DNA from: Nocardia jiangxiensis NBRC 101359
GTDB taxonomy: Bacteria > Actinomycetota > Actinomycetes > Mycobacteriales > Mycobacteriaceae
Length of the DNA stretch: 64,000 bases
Assembly (NCBI RefSeq): GCF_000308615.1
Contig: NZ_BAGB01000065.1
Span: forward strand, 1-64,000
Reading direction: 5' to 3'
Below the pieces are notes generated by a model, which saw only the letters and a program-made list of their open reading frames with translations, was not told the origin of the DNA and made no database searches. Shown here in pieces: positions 52,401-60,742 of this stretch; the stretch's first letter is position 1, and every line of letters begins with the position of its first letter. A program made the translations under genes and the position numbers.

Positions 52401-52449
52401 GCCGACCGACGCCGGGCACTACCGGACGGGCGGTCGGTGGCCGTACCAT
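49435..52449 (-). CDS. glnE: glutamine synthetase adenylyltransferase/adenylyl-removing enzyme GlnE
   Basis: A 1,004-residue bifunctional enzyme that adenylylates and deadenylylates GlnA1 on Tyr406. Two nucleotidyltransferase domains are seen: the N-terminal (removing) one with MGKCGARELNYVSDVDVIFV and the C-terminal (adding) one with GMGRLGGLELGYGSDADVLF. Both keep the paired aspartates, and helical linker regions such as RDVEFAVQLLQLVHGKAD and LADIEWTVQLMQLRHAHEVH follow each. In mycobacteria glnE is next to glnA1; here 34 kb separates them, while glnA2 is still adjacent. Confidence 0.97.
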   Translation of the reverse strand: MVRPPTARPVVPGVGRLGLLEPTAAQSLRELAWDNVESIPVLWALSRSPDADLALLTLIRLREQLGTRWAALDSVLRTDTAVRGRLFSLIGSSSAFADHLVADPECWQLLQRAELPAREELIADLLDAVRAVPETGEYAGPMLYRAEVSGPEAVALLRKRYRDQLMLLAAIDLAATVENEPVLPYQQVGRQLTDLADAALTAALSVAVARVCPEQPVPVRLAVVAMGKCGARELNYVSDVDVIFVAEPADATASRLAAEMMSVASSAFFEVDAALRPEGKAGALVRTLDAHVAYYKRWARTWEFQALLKNRPATGDLELGEQYRNALMPMVWSASERPDFVADVQAMRRRVEDLVPEDLRERELKLGHGSLRDVEFAVQLLQLVHGKADESLHAQGTVEALTALADRGYVGRDDAANLTASYEFLRLLEHRLQLQRLKRTHTLPAFDDEEGMRWLARAAHMRPDGRQDAVGVLASEIKRNAVRVRRLHAKLFYRPLLDSVARLDADALRLSPAAAVRQLAALGYADPENALSHLKALTGEIGRKGRIQALLLPTLLEWLGETSNPDQGLLAYRRVSEGLDDQTWFLRELRDEGAIAQRLMIVLGSSAYLPDLLINAPETIRMFADGPSGPLLLSPKAADVRGGIMSGAARYEEPKRAVATARSLRRHELARVASADVLGMLEVPQVCSALSSVWVAVLEASLRAVIRASEAEMGHEAPADFAVIGMGRLGGLELGYGSDADVLFVCDPRPGADETVAVKWSIGIADQVQRLLGAPSTDPPLQVDAGLRPEGRNGALVRTLAAYDAYYRQWAQPWEVQALLRAHQVAGDQPLGLRFLHVIDAVRYPAGGVSADAVREIRRIKARVDSERLPRGANPATHTKLGRGGLADIEWTVQLMQLRHAHEVHSLHNTSTLQSLDAIEQADLLDSTDVALLRDAWLTATKARNALVLVRGKSADQLPGPGRLLSAVARVAGWPNDDGSEFLDHYMRVTRRAKTVVERVFGGE

Positions 52450-52576
52450 GCTGCCAAAATTACACGGTCACACCGCACCACCGCCGCCGCATACCCAGGT
52501 TGGCGAGAAAATGTTCTCGCTTCGTGGCGCAGCCGGTACGACCGGCGAACTTCCCGCATCCGGGCCGGGCGCGCGG

Positions 52577-53917
52577 CTACAGCCCGAGGTACTCCTTGAG
52601 TTCGAAGGGCGTCACCTGCGCGCGATAGCCGGCCCATTCCCGGCGCTTGTTGCGCAGGAAGAAATCGAACACGTGCTCACCGAGCGTCTCGGCGACCAGC
52701 TCGGAACGCTCCATCACCCGCAGCGCGTCCTCGAGGCTGGTCGGCAGCTCCTTGAAGCCCATCGCGCGACGCTCGGCCGCGGTCAGCGCCCACACGTCGT
52801 CCTCCGCCTCCGGCGGCAGGTTGTAGCCCTTCTCCACCCCGCGCAGACCCGCGGCCAGCAACACCGCGAATGTCAGGTACGGGTTGCAGGCCGAATCGGG
52901 GCTGCGGATCTCGACCCGTCGCGAGGAGGACTTGTTCGGGGTGTACATCGGAACCCGAACCAGCGCAGAACGATTCGACCGGCCCCAGGACGCCGCGGTG
53001 GGCGCCTCGCCGCCGTGCACGAGCCGCTTGTAGGAGTTCACCCACTGGTTGGTGACCGCGCTGATCTCCGGCGCGTGCTCGAGGATGCCCGCGATGAACG
53101 CCCGCGCGGTCTCGGACAGGTTGTTCGGATCGTCCGGGTCGGCGAAGGCGTTGGCCTCCCCCTCGAACAGGCTCATATGCGTGTGCATGGCCGAGCCGGG
53201 ATGCTCCGGGAACGGCTTGGGCATGAACGTCGCGCGCACGCCCTCGTCGATCGCCACTTCCTTGATCAGGTAGCGGAAGGTCATCACGTTGTCCGCCATC
53301 GACAGCGCGTCGGCGTAGCGCAGATCGATCTCCTGCTGGCCGGGCGCGCCCTCGTGATGGCTGAACTCCACCGAGATACCCATCGACTCCAGCGCGTCGA
53401 TGGCGTGCCGGCGGAAGTTCGGCGCGGAATCGTGCACCGCCTGATCGAAGAAGCCGCCGGTGTCCGCGGGAATCGGCGGAGTGCCGTCCTGCGGGGTGTC
53501 CTGCAACAGGAAGAACTCGATCTCCGGATGGACATAGCAGCTGAAGCCGAGATCACCGGCCTTGTTCAGCTGACGCCGCAGCACGTGGCGCGGATCGGCC
53601 CACGACGGCGAGCCGTCCGGCATCGCGATATCGCAGAACATCCGCGCGGAGTGCTGATGGCCCTTGCTCGTCGACCAGGGCAGCACCTGGAACGTGGACG
53701 GATCCGGTTTGGCGACCATATCGGCCTCCGAGACCCGGGCGAACCCCTCGATGGCCGAACCGTCGAACCCGATGCCCTCCTCGAAGGCGCCCTCGAGCTC
53801 GGCGGGAGCGATCGCCACCGACTTCAGATACCCCAGCACATCGGTGAACCAGAGTCGCACGAACCGGATGTCCCGTTCCTCCAGCGTGCGTAGCACGAAT
53901 TCCTTCTGGCGATCCAT
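52577..53917 (-). CDS. glnA2: glutamine synthetase-family protein GlnA2
   Basis: A 446-residue GS-like enzyme nearly collinear with mycobacterial GlnA2: MDRQKEFVLRTLEERDIRFV, EEGIGFDGSAIEGFARVSEA, FSHHEGAPGQQEIDLRYADA and FMPKPFPEHPGSAMHTHMSL. The regulatory tyrosine of GlnA1 is replaced: DDVWALT stands where GlnA1 has KDLYELP, so GlnE should not modify it. The ATG at 53917 gives the conserved start. GlnA2-type enzymes contribute little to ammonia assimilation in mycobacteria; relatives act as gamma-glutamylpolyamine synthetases in Streptomyces. Which applies here is open. Confidence 0.95.
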   Translation of the reverse strand: MDRQKEFVLRTLEERDIRFVRLWFTDVLGYLKSVAIAPAELEGAFEEGIGFDGSAIEGFARVSEADMVAKPDPSTFQVLPWSTSKGHQHSARMFCDIAMPDGSPSWADPRHVLRRQLNKAGDLGFSCYVHPEIEFFLLQDTPQDGTPPIPADTGGFFDQAVHDSAPNFRRHAIDALESMGISVEFSHHEGAPGQQEIDLRYADALSMADNVMTFRYLIKEVAIDEGVRATFMPKPFPEHPGSAMHTHMSLFEGEANAFADPDDPNNLSETARAFIAGILEHAPEISAVTNQWVNSYKRLVHGGEAPTAASWGRSNRSALVRVPMYTPNKSSSRRVEIRSPDSACNPYLTFAVLLAAGLRGVEKGYNLPPEAEDDVWALTAAERRAMGFKELPTSLEDALRVMERSELVAETLGEHVFDFFLRNKRREWAGYRAQVTPFELKEYLGL

Positions 53918-53992
53918 AAGCGCGAGCGTAAGCACCCGGCGTTAAATCCGTGTTACATGACGAACAGTGTTGAATTGCGTCGCCGAACCGTG

Positions 53993-55534
53993 TCATCCAC
54001 AGGTGAGGCCCTGAGCGGGCTCCTTCAGGTCGATCAGGTAGCTGGAGACCGCGTCGTCCACGCACGGCACGCCGCCGGACAGAAACACCGTGTGCCTGGT
54101 GCCGCGGTTGGTGATCAGGTCCGCGCCGAGCTGCTGGGCCAGATCCACACCCGCCTGGTACGGGGTCGCCGGATCGTTGGTGGTGGAGATGACCACGGTC
54201 TTGGGCAGGCCCGGAATCGAGAGTTCGTGCGGATTCTCGGTGTTGGGAACCGGCCAGAACGCGCACATCTCCAGCGGCGCCTGGCTGGTGCCGTGCCCGT
54301 CGTCCAGGAACGGCGCGACCTTGCGGTACTCGGCGTCCTCCTGCGCGGCCACCGCGCGATCCTTGATCGCCGGATCATCCACGCAGTGGATGGCCAGGAA
54401 CGCGTCCTGGGAATTGTCGTAGGCGCCGTCCTTGCTGCGGCCGTCGTACAGATCGGCCAGGCGCAGCAGCACATCACCCTGACCGTTGCGCAGCTGGATG
54501 AGTCCGGCGGTGAGCAGGTCCCAGTTGTCGCTGGCGTAGAGAGTGTTCTGCACGCCGGTGATCGCGTCGCCGTAGGTCAGCTGGCGGCTCTCCTTGGTGG
54601 GCGCGGGGTGGGCCCACAGCGGTGCGAGGAGTTTCTGGAACTGCGCGGTCGCCTGCGCCGGGTCGGTGCCCAGCGGGCAGTCGGTCTTCTTCACGCAGCT
54701 CTGCACGTACATGTCGAAGGCCTTCTGGAAGCCCGCGGCCTGATCGATCGACTCCTGTTGCGGCTGCTGCTCCGGATCGACCGCGCCGTCCAGCACCATC
54801 GCGCGCACCTTGTCCGGGAACTTCTCCGCGTAGCTGTAGCCCAGGCGGGTGCCGTAGGAGTAGCCGACGTAGGTCAGCTTCGGATCGCCCAGCACGGCCC
54901 GGATGATGTCCATGTCCTGCACCACCTCGCGGGTGCCGACATGGGCCAGGAAGTCGTTGCCCGTGCGCTGGGTGCAGTGCGTGGCGAACTGCTTGTCCTC
55001 ATTCTCCTGCGCGGCGATCCCGGCGGCGTTGTTCTCCTTGGGCGCTTCGGCGCGCTGCTCGTCCCACTCCTTACCCGTCAGACATTTGATCAGCGGTGTC
55101 GAGTTGCCGGTGCCGCGCGGATCGAAGCCGATCCGGTCGAAACGCTGTGCCAGCGGGGTGTCCTGCCCCTGCTGCACCATCCAGAGGCCGGACTCGCCCG
55201 GACCGCCCGGGTTGAACATCAGCGAACCGATCTTCTGGCCCGTCGCCTCGATCCGCGACACCGCGATCTGCGCGGTCGCCCCGCCGGGATTGCCGTAGTC
55301 GACCGGGACGCTGACGTGCGTGCACTCGGCGGCCTTGGGCATTCGCTCGTCCGCACTGCCGAACCCGGCGCAGCTGCCCCACTTCGGGGTCTGCTCGTAG
55401 AACTTGTTCAGCGCCGCCGCCGACGGCGTCGACGAGGTTTGCAGGGACTGCTCCTTGGACGACGTGGAGCAGGCGGCAGCCACACAAACCAGGGCCAGCA
55501 CCGCCGCGACACGACCGGATCGCAACAACGACAT
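53993..55534 (-). CDS. secreted alpha/beta-hydrolase lipoprotein (Hip1/CaeA, TAP-like peptidase)
   Basis: A 513-residue serine peptidase/esterase like mycobacterial Rv2223c/Rv2224c (Hip1). The signal peptide ends in a lipobox (VLALVCVAAACSTSSKEQ). FNPGGPGESGL forms the oxyanion region, the nucleophile is in TYVGYSYGTRLGYSYAEKFP, and the C-terminal TAP-like domain has STTNDPATPYQAGVDLAQQL and the histidine in NRGTRHTVFL. Paired cysteines suggest disulfides. AAGGA stands 8 bases before the ATG at 55534. It sits between glnA2 and panB as in mycobacteria, which have two tandem copies where this genome shows one. Confidence 0.92.
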   Translation of the reverse strand: MSLLRSGRVAAVLALVCVAAACSTSSKEQSLQTSSTPSAAALNKFYEQTPKWGSCAGFGSADERMPKAAECTHVSVPVDYGNPGGATAQIAVSRIEATGQKIGSLMFNPGGPGESGLWMVQQGQDTPLAQRFDRIGFDPRGTGNSTPLIKCLTGKEWDEQRAEAPKENNAAGIAAQENEDKQFATHCTQRTGNDFLAHVGTREVVQDMDIIRAVLGDPKLTYVGYSYGTRLGYSYAEKFPDKVRAMVLDGAVDPEQQPQQESIDQAAGFQKAFDMYVQSCVKKTDCPLGTDPAQATAQFQKLLAPLWAHPAPTKESRQLTYGDAITGVQNTLYASDNWDLLTAGLIQLRNGQGDVLLRLADLYDGRSKDGAYDNSQDAFLAIHCVDDPAIKDRAVAAQEDAEYRKVAPFLDDGHGTSQAPLEMCAFWPVPNTENPHELSIPGLPKTVVISTTNDPATPYQAGVDLAQQLGADLITNRGTRHTVFLSGGVPCVDDAVSSYLIDLKEPAQGLTCG

Positions 55535-55677
55535 GACCACGATCCTTGCATCTCTACCTGTGTGATGAAGTCCATGGTGCAGCGCCCTTCGCCGGGTGTC
55601 GGCCCGGTGGCATGCTGAGGAGGTCACATCAACCCGGGGACCCACTGGGCCTCGAGGAACCGACGAAAGGGACGATG

Positions 55678-56526
55678 ATGTCCACAACTGATGCGGAAAC
55701 CCCTGCTTACGGCGCTGCGCCGCAGACTTCCCGGCGGAAGACGCGAGTGCAGCATCTGCAGCAGATGAAAGCCGCCGGGGACAAGTGGGCGATGCTCACC
55801 GCCTACGACTACTCCACGGCGAAACTGTTCGAAGAGGCCGGAATTCCCGTGCTGCTGGTCGGGGATTCGGCGGCGAACGTCGTCTACGGCTACGACACCA
55901 CCGTGCCGATCACCGTGGACGAGCTGATTCCGTTGGTGCGCGGCGTGGTTCGCGGTGCGCCGCATGCGCTGGTGGTCGCGGATCTGCCGTTCGGCAGTTA
56001 CGAGGGCTCGCCGCAGCAGGCCCTGGCCACCGCCATCCGGTTCATGAAGGAGGGCGGCGCGCACGCGGTGAAACTCGAAGGCGGCGAACGTGTTTCGGAC
56101 ACGATCGCCACTCTCGTGGCCGCCGGTATCCCGGTGATGGCGCATATCGGGTTCACCCCGCAGAGCGTCAACACCCTCGGCGGATTCCGGGTGCAGGGTC
56201 GCGGTGACGCCGCGGACCAGCTCGTCGCCGACGCGATCGCGGTACAGGAGGCCGGGGCGTTCTCGGTGGTCATGGAGATGGTGCCCGCCGAACTGGCCGG
56301 GCAGGTCACCCGCAAGCTGACCATCCCCACCGTCGGCATCGGCGCCGGCGCGGACTGCGACGCCCAGGTGCTGGTCTGGCAGGACATGGCCGCGTACACC
56401 AGCGGTAAGACGGCACGCTTCGTCAAGCACTTCGCCCAGGTCGGCGACCAGCTGCGCAGCGCCGCGGCCGACTACGCCGACGAGGTACGCCGCGGGGTGT
56501 TCCCGGGCCCCGAGCACACCTTCTGA
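55678..56526 (+). CDS. panB: 3-methyl-2-oxobutanoate hydroxymethyltransferase PanB
   Basis: First enzyme of pantothenate synthesis: adds a hydroxymethyl group from methylene-tetrahydrofolate to 2-oxoisovalerate. A 282-residue (beta-alpha)8 barrel. MLTAYDYSTAKLFEEAGIPV, LLVGDSAANVVYGYDTTVPI (Mg-binding Asp) and VKLEGGERV are family signatures, with MAHIGFTPQSVN and the catalytic Glu region VVMEMVPAELA. The second ATG of an ATGATG pair is chosen because AAAGGGA then lies 5 bases upstream. It is divergent from the Hip1-like gene. Confidence 0.97.
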   Translation: MSTTDAETPAYGAAPQTSRRKTRVQHLQQMKAAGDKWAMLTAYDYSTAKLFEEAGIPVLLVGDSAANVVYGYDTTVPITVDELIPLVRGVVRGAPHALVVADLPFGSYEGSPQQALATAIRFMKEGGAHAVKLEGGERVSDTIATLVAAGIPVMAHIGFTPQSVNTLGGFRVQGRGDAADQLVADAIAVQEAGAFSVVMEMVPAELAGQVTRKLTIPTVGIGAGADCDAQVLVWQDMAAYTSGKTARFVKHFAQVGDQLRSAAADYADEVRRGVFPGPEHTF

Positions 56527-56538
56527 TCCTTCACCGAC

Positions 56539-56578
56539 GGACCGGACGGTTCACGCACGGCCGAGAACTGTCCGGTCC
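56539..56578 (+). terminator. hairpin after panB
   Basis: Arms GGACCGGACGGTTC (56539-56552) and GAACTGTCCGGTCC (56565-56578) pair over 14 bases with one G-T wobble; 12-base loop. It starts 12 bases after the panB stop. The rest of the 264-base gap to the next gene shows nothing else. Confidence 0.75.
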
Positions 56579-56790
56579 GGGCGGATCGACAGCGCACGCG
56601 GCGGGGTCCGCCAGGTTTCGCGATGCGCCTCGGGGGGAAATGTCGGGCTACCGCATCGTCATCGGCACGGCATCCGCGCTCGGGCCGAAAGGTGCGGGGC
56701 GAGTGGATCATCCCAGCGATCGATGACGACGGCCGGTCACGGGCGAGGGATCCGCCCGACTGTCGGACCCGATGAAGGAGGGGGCGATCC

Positions 56791-57873
56791 ATGGCCCGGA
56801 ACGGCACGTATCTGTGTGACAACCAAGGTGATTCGGCCGCCGGTTTCGGACTGGGTTCGGGGGATCTGGGCATTCCGTTCCGATTGCCCGATGGGACATG
56901 GGGTTACGTGTTCGGTGACTGTTTCACCGGACAGGAGGCCACCGATCCGTACATCGGCAGCCCGGTGATGGTGTACCAGAACACATTCGACGATTCGGGA
57001 CAGACGCCGATCACGTTCACCGGGGCACAGCCGAGTCCGACCGCCGCCCAGCTGTTCACCTATCAGCACCGGGCGGACAACGGATTCGGTTACGAGGTCA
57101 GCCGGATCCCCAATGACGCAATAGGTTTGAGCCAGGACGGCCGCAACCGGCTGTTCATCCAGTACACCTCGGTCGCCCAGTGGGTCGCACCGGGCAGCGC
57201 CGACGAGGGCTCACTGCAGGGCGGCGTCGCGTATTCCGACGACGGCGGCGCGAGCTGGCGCGATTTCGACCAGCACTGGCCGGGCAGCGCCAAGGGCAGC
57301 AACGGCAGTCCGGAGCTGATGTGGAGCTTCGCCGGTGTCGACCCCGACGGGTACCTCTACATCTTCAGCAAGCCGTGGAACGGCAGCCACAACTACAGCG
57401 GCGACGGCGGCCGGATCCAGCTGTTCCGCTATCGGCCCGCGGATTTCTTCGACGGCAATCTCGCCGCGCGCGAGAATTGGGTCTATCAGCGTGAGACCTG
57501 GCAGTGGCTACCGGCCGCCACCGCTGCGGCGACCTCGATCTTCGCCCCCGGCAACAACATTGGCGAATTCTCGGTGAAACGGATCGGCGAGCTCTACGTG
57601 ATGAGCTATTTCGACACCACCGACTACAGCATCCGCACCCGCACCGCCTCCCGCCCGGACCAGCCCTGGTCCGAACCAAAGACGCAGGTGGTCGGCGACC
57701 GCGGCATATCGCCGTCCCGGTGGCGGCGGCCGGTGCTGAAGAACCTGTACGGCGGCTACATTCATCCGGGCAGCCCCGATTCGTCGAACCTCACGTTGAT
57801 CATCAGCGCCTGGGACGGCACCGCGGGCCACCGGCCCTATACCGCGACCCAGTGGTCCGGTCTGTCGGTCTGA
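56791..57873 (+). CDS. DUF4185-domain protein (sialidase-like beta-propeller)
   Basis: A 360-residue protein. GDLGIPFRLPDGTWGYVFGD opens a repeated beta-rich fold, and YSDDGGASWRDF is an Asp-box as found in sialidase and other propeller proteins. SKPWNGSHNYSGDGG and SPSRWRRPVLKNLYGGYIHP occur in actinobacterial DUF4185 proteins. Related proteins are often secreted, but no signal peptide is visible from this start. AAGGAGG lies 9 bases before the ATG. Possible roles in glycan binding or cleavage are not established. Confidence 0.82.
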   Translation: MARNGTYLCDNQGDSAAGFGLGSGDLGIPFRLPDGTWGYVFGDCFTGQEATDPYIGSPVMVYQNTFDDSGQTPITFTGAQPSPTAAQLFTYQHRADNGFGYEVSRIPNDAIGLSQDGRNRLFIQYTSVAQWVAPGSADEGSLQGGVAYSDDGGASWRDFDQHWPGSAKGSNGSPELMWSFAGVDPDGYLYIFSKPWNGSHNYSGDGGRIQLFRYRPADFFDGNLAARENWVYQRETWQWLPAATAAATSIFAPGNNIGEFSVKRIGELYVMSYFDTTDYSIRTRTASRPDQPWSEPKTQVVGDRGISPSRWRRPVLKNLYGGYIHPGSPDSSNLTLIISAWDGTAGHRPYTATQWSGLSV

Positions 57874-58004
57874 CCGACCGCCCGCGCATCCCCCGCCCCC
57901 GAGAGCGGTGCGGTCGCGAAGGTGGTGTGCTGATCGCCGACGGTGGCAGACTCGATGCCGACGGATACGAATTTCGAACGAACGAACACGAGCAAAGGGT
58001 GCAG

Positions 58005-58466
58005 ATGTCGCAGAGCCGTTGGATGACTCGCGGGACGATCGGGTCCATGGGAATCGCGGCGGTGGTGTTGCTGATCGCCGGATGCGGGCCGAGTGGCACA
58101 CCGGCACCGGCCGGCTCCAGCGGTCCGCCCTCGTCCGCCTCGACCTCGGCCACGGCGCCCACGTCCGCGGCCGTCAGCACCTCGCCGCAGCCCGACCCGG
58201 ACGACCCGATCGCCCAGAAGCTGTGCGACGAAATCAAACCGCAGCTCTCGGACTGGCGTGTGCAGGGTCCCTCGCTGAGCGGAACGGCGCTCAACATCGC
58301 CGTGCACGAGTGGGCGCTGCGCAACGGCGGGCTCGCCATGAGCGCCCGCGTCCTGGCCGACAAGCCGATGATCGATCGCATCACCACCAAAACCTGTCCC
58401 GACGTCCGCACCGAGGCCCTGCAGGCACTGAACCTGCCGAACTTCGCCTCGGGCATCCTGTTCTGA
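58005..58466 (+). CDS. small secreted lipoprotein
   Basis: A 153-residue lipoprotein: signal sequence GSMGIAAVVLLIAGCGPSGT with lipobox LIAG-C, then a Pro/Ser/Thr linker of about 45 residues and a short helical domain (IAQKLCDEIKPQLSDWRVQG ... CPDVRTEALQALNLPNFASG) with two cysteines. AAAGGG stands 5 bases before the ATG. Its stop overlaps the next start (TGATG), so it is translationally coupled to proline iminopeptidase. Family not named. Confidence 0.82.
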   Translation: MSQSRWMTRGTIGSMGIAAVVLLIAGCGPSGTPAPAGSSGPPSSASTSATAPTSAAVSTSPQPDPDDPIAQKLCDEIKPQLSDWRVQGPSLSGTALNIAVHEWALRNGGLAMSARVLADKPMIDRITTKTCPDVRTEALQALNLPNFASGILF

Positions 58467-59425
58467 TGCGCACCCTGTACCCGCCCCTGGAAGTCAACCG
58501 GCACGGCATGCTGGACGTCGGCGACGGCCAGCACCTGTACTGGGAGGAGAGCGGGAATCCGGACGGCAAACCGGTCGTCTTCCTGCACGGCGGCCCCGGC
58601 GGCGCGACCGTGCCGTTCCACCGGCAGTTCTTCGATCCGCAGGCGTACCGGATCGTGCTGTTCGACCAGCGCGGCTGCGGCCGTTCCACACCGCACATCG
58701 CCGACGGCGCGAGTCTGCAGACCAACACCACCTGGAATCTGGTCGCCGATATCGAAAGGCTCCGAACCCATCTGGGCGTCGACCGCTGGCAGGTGTTCGG
58801 CGGATCGTGGGGTTCCACACTCGCCCTGGCCTATGCGCAGACCCATCCCGACCACGTCACCGAACTCGTGCTGCGCGGGATATTCCTGTTGCGGCGCAAG
58901 GAGATCGACTGGTACTACAACGGCGCGGCCGGATACGTCTACCCGGACGAGTGGGAGAAGTTCCTGGCCCCGGTCCCGCCGGACGAGCGCGACGGTGATC
59001 TGGTGAGCGTCTACCACCGGCTGCTGCACTCCCCCGACGAGGCCGTCGCGACCGCCGCCGCGGTGGCATGGACCTCCTGGGAAAGCGCCACCAGTGCGCT
59101 GCTGCCGCAACCGGATCGGGTCGCCGAGACCGCCGAACCGCGTTTCGCCCTGGCTTTCGCCCGCATCGAGAACCACTATTTCGTGAACGGCGGATTCTTC
59201 GACGAGGCGCAGTTGCTGCGCGATATCGACCGCATCGCCCACATTCCCGGCGTCATCGTGCAGGGCCGCCACGATATCGTCTGCCCCGCCGTGAGCGCCT
59301 GGGATCTGCATCGGGCCTGGCCGAGTTCGCGACTGCACATCGTGCCCGACGCCGGACATGCGGCCAGCGAGACCGGGATCGCCCATCACCTCGTCGAAGC
59401 CACCGACAAGTTCCGGGAGGTCTGA
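58466..59425 (+). CDS. pip: prolyl aminopeptidase (proline iminopeptidase)
   Basis: A 319-residue cytoplasmic alpha/beta-hydrolase of peptidase family S33 that removes N-terminal proline. VVFLHGGPGGATVPFHRQFF is the HGGPGG oxyanion motif. DQRGCGRSTPH, the nucleophile in VFGGSWGSTLALAYAQTHPD, the acid in QGRHDIVCP and the histidine in PDAGHAASE are all present. Start overlaps the lipoprotein stop and its own stop overlaps the CHAD start, giving a tightly coupled three-gene run. Confidence 0.95.
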   Translation: MRTLYPPLEVNRHGMLDVGDGQHLYWEESGNPDGKPVVFLHGGPGGATVPFHRQFFDPQAYRIVLFDQRGCGRSTPHIADGASLQTNTTWNLVADIERLRTHLGVDRWQVFGGSWGSTLALAYAQTHPDHVTELVLRGIFLLRRKEIDWYYNGAAGYVYPDEWEKFLAPVPPDERDGDLVSVYHRLLHSPDEAVATAAAVAWTSWESATSALLPQPDRVAETAEPRFALAFARIENHYFVNGGFFDEAQLLRDIDRIAHIPGVIVQGRHDIVCPAVSAWDLHRAWPSSRLHIVPDAGHAASETGIAHHLVEATDKFREV

Positions 59426-60345
59426 TGGTCGGCACTGCCGGTTCCGCCCTCACCACCATCCTCGACGACGACGTCGAGCGACTGTTGCGTGCCGAACCGG
59501 CAGTGCGCCGGGACGCACCGGACTCGGTGCACGCGATGCGGGTGTCCACCCGTCGGCTGCGCAGTGTGCTGCGGTCCTATCGCCGCCTGCTCGAGCCCGG
59601 TCACGTCCGCGAGATACGGGACGAATTGCGGTGGCTGGCAGGGATTCTCGGAGTCGCCCGGGATGCGGAGGTGCGCGGCGAACGCTTCGCGGCCCTGCTC
59701 GAGGAGCATCGCGGCGACCCGGACACCGACAACCCGGACGACCCGGCCGCGGCCCTGCGCCGCACAGTGTCCGAACTGGTCGAGAACGAACGCGCCACCT
59801 ACACCGCCGCACACGCGGTGGTACTGACCGAACTCGACGGCGACCGCTACGCGAGCCTGCGCCAGGCGCTGCTGGATCTGCGCAGTGCTCCCCCGCTCGT
59901 CGCGCGCCGCGCCGACGCCGAGGCGAGCCGGGCGTTCGGCAAGGTACTGCACGCCGACTTCGACCAGTTGCGTTCGATGGTGGAGCGGGAAACCATGATG
60001 CACGCCGATCCGGCGATCAGCGAGGACGAGCGCATCGAACATCTGCACGAGATTCGCAAGTCCGCCAAGCGATTACGCTACTGTTCCGAGGCAGCTGCCG
60101 ATGTCCTGGGCGGTCCCGCGGCCGAATTGGCGCTGCGCGCCAAGAAATTACAGTCCGTACTCGGCGACCATCGCGACGCCATCGAGGCCATGGCGACCAT
60201 CCGCACCGCCGCGGCCCATTCCGGAAACCCCGATACCTCCCCCTTCGACCGCCTCTACGAATCCGAGGCCATGGCGGCCCGCAAGGCGCTCGAACAATAT
60301 TCCGCCGCAGCCGATTTCGTCCGGCAACGCGACAAGAGCCGATAA
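59425..60345 (+). CDS. CHAD-domain protein
   Basis: A 306-residue helical protein with the two CHAD halves: SVHAMRVSTRRLRSVLRSYR near residue 35 and LHEIRKSAKRLRYCSEAAAD near residue 210, each bringing conserved His and basic residues that bind polyphosphate. The mycobacterial gene at this syntenic place (Rv2226) fuses a CYTH phosphatase domain in front; here CHAD stands alone. The ATG overlaps the pip stop (TGATG). It ends at a bidirectional terminator. Confidence 0.9.
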   Translation: MVGTAGSALTTILDDDVERLLRAEPAVRRDAPDSVHAMRVSTRRLRSVLRSYRRLLEPGHVREIRDELRWLAGILGVARDAEVRGERFAALLEEHRGDPDTDNPDDPAAALRRTVSELVENERATYTAAHAVVLTELDGDRYASLRQALLDLRSAPPLVARRADAEASRAFGKVLHADFDQLRSMVERETMMHADPAISEDERIEHLHEIRKSAKRLRYCSEAAADVLGGPAAELALRAKKLQSVLGDHRDAIEAMATIRTAAAHSGNPDTSPFDRLYESEAMAARKALEQYSAAADFVRQRDKSR

Positions 60346-60356
60346 CGTCCGAACCT

Positions 60357-60397
60357 TTCGGGCCGACCCGGGACCCGTGGTCCGAGGTCGGCCCGAA
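60357..60397. terminator. bidirectional terminator between CHAD gene and secreted-protein gene
   Basis: Perfect 12-base inverted repeat TTCGGGCCGACC / GGTCGGCCCGAA (60357-60368, 60386-60397) between convergent genes. Confidence 0.8.
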
Positions 60398-60409
60398 TTC
60401 GGTGCGCGT

Positions 60410-60742
60410 CTACTGCAACGCCAGCATCGAGCCGTTGAGCTGTTCCATCGGCCCGTAGACGGTGAACACGACCCGCCCGCCGGGATACTGCGACGACAGG
60501 TCCGCCGCGGAATCGAGTGCCTGACCGAACGACGCGGCGGACGGGTGCGGAAGAACTCCGATCGTCTGCCCGATGTGGGTCTGGTGCACCCACTGGGTAT
60601 CCCCCGGAGTGAGGTCGACCTGGACCCCACCGGGCAGCGGCGTGAGCGCGAACGCGGACGCGGACCCCGCTCCCATCACGGCCAGAACCGAAGCCGCCCC
60701 GGCAATCAACGCACCGGCCACCAACTTGCGAACTACACGCAT
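60410..60742 (-). CDS. small secreted protein
   Basis: A 110-residue exported protein: signal peptide VRKLVAGALIAGAASVLAVM ... GSASA, mature part of about 80 residues starting FALTPLPGGVQVDLTPGDTQ and ending PMEQLNGSMLALQ. No cysteines in the mature part and no known domain. Small Nocardia and Rhodococcus secreted proteins of this look are common, but I cannot name a function. Confidence 0.75.
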   Translation of the reverse strand: MRVVRKLVAGALIAGAASVLAVMGAGSASAFALTPLPGGVQVDLTPGDTQWVHQTHIGQTIGVLPHPSAASFGQALDSAADLSSQYPGGRVVFTVYGPMEQLNGSMLALQ

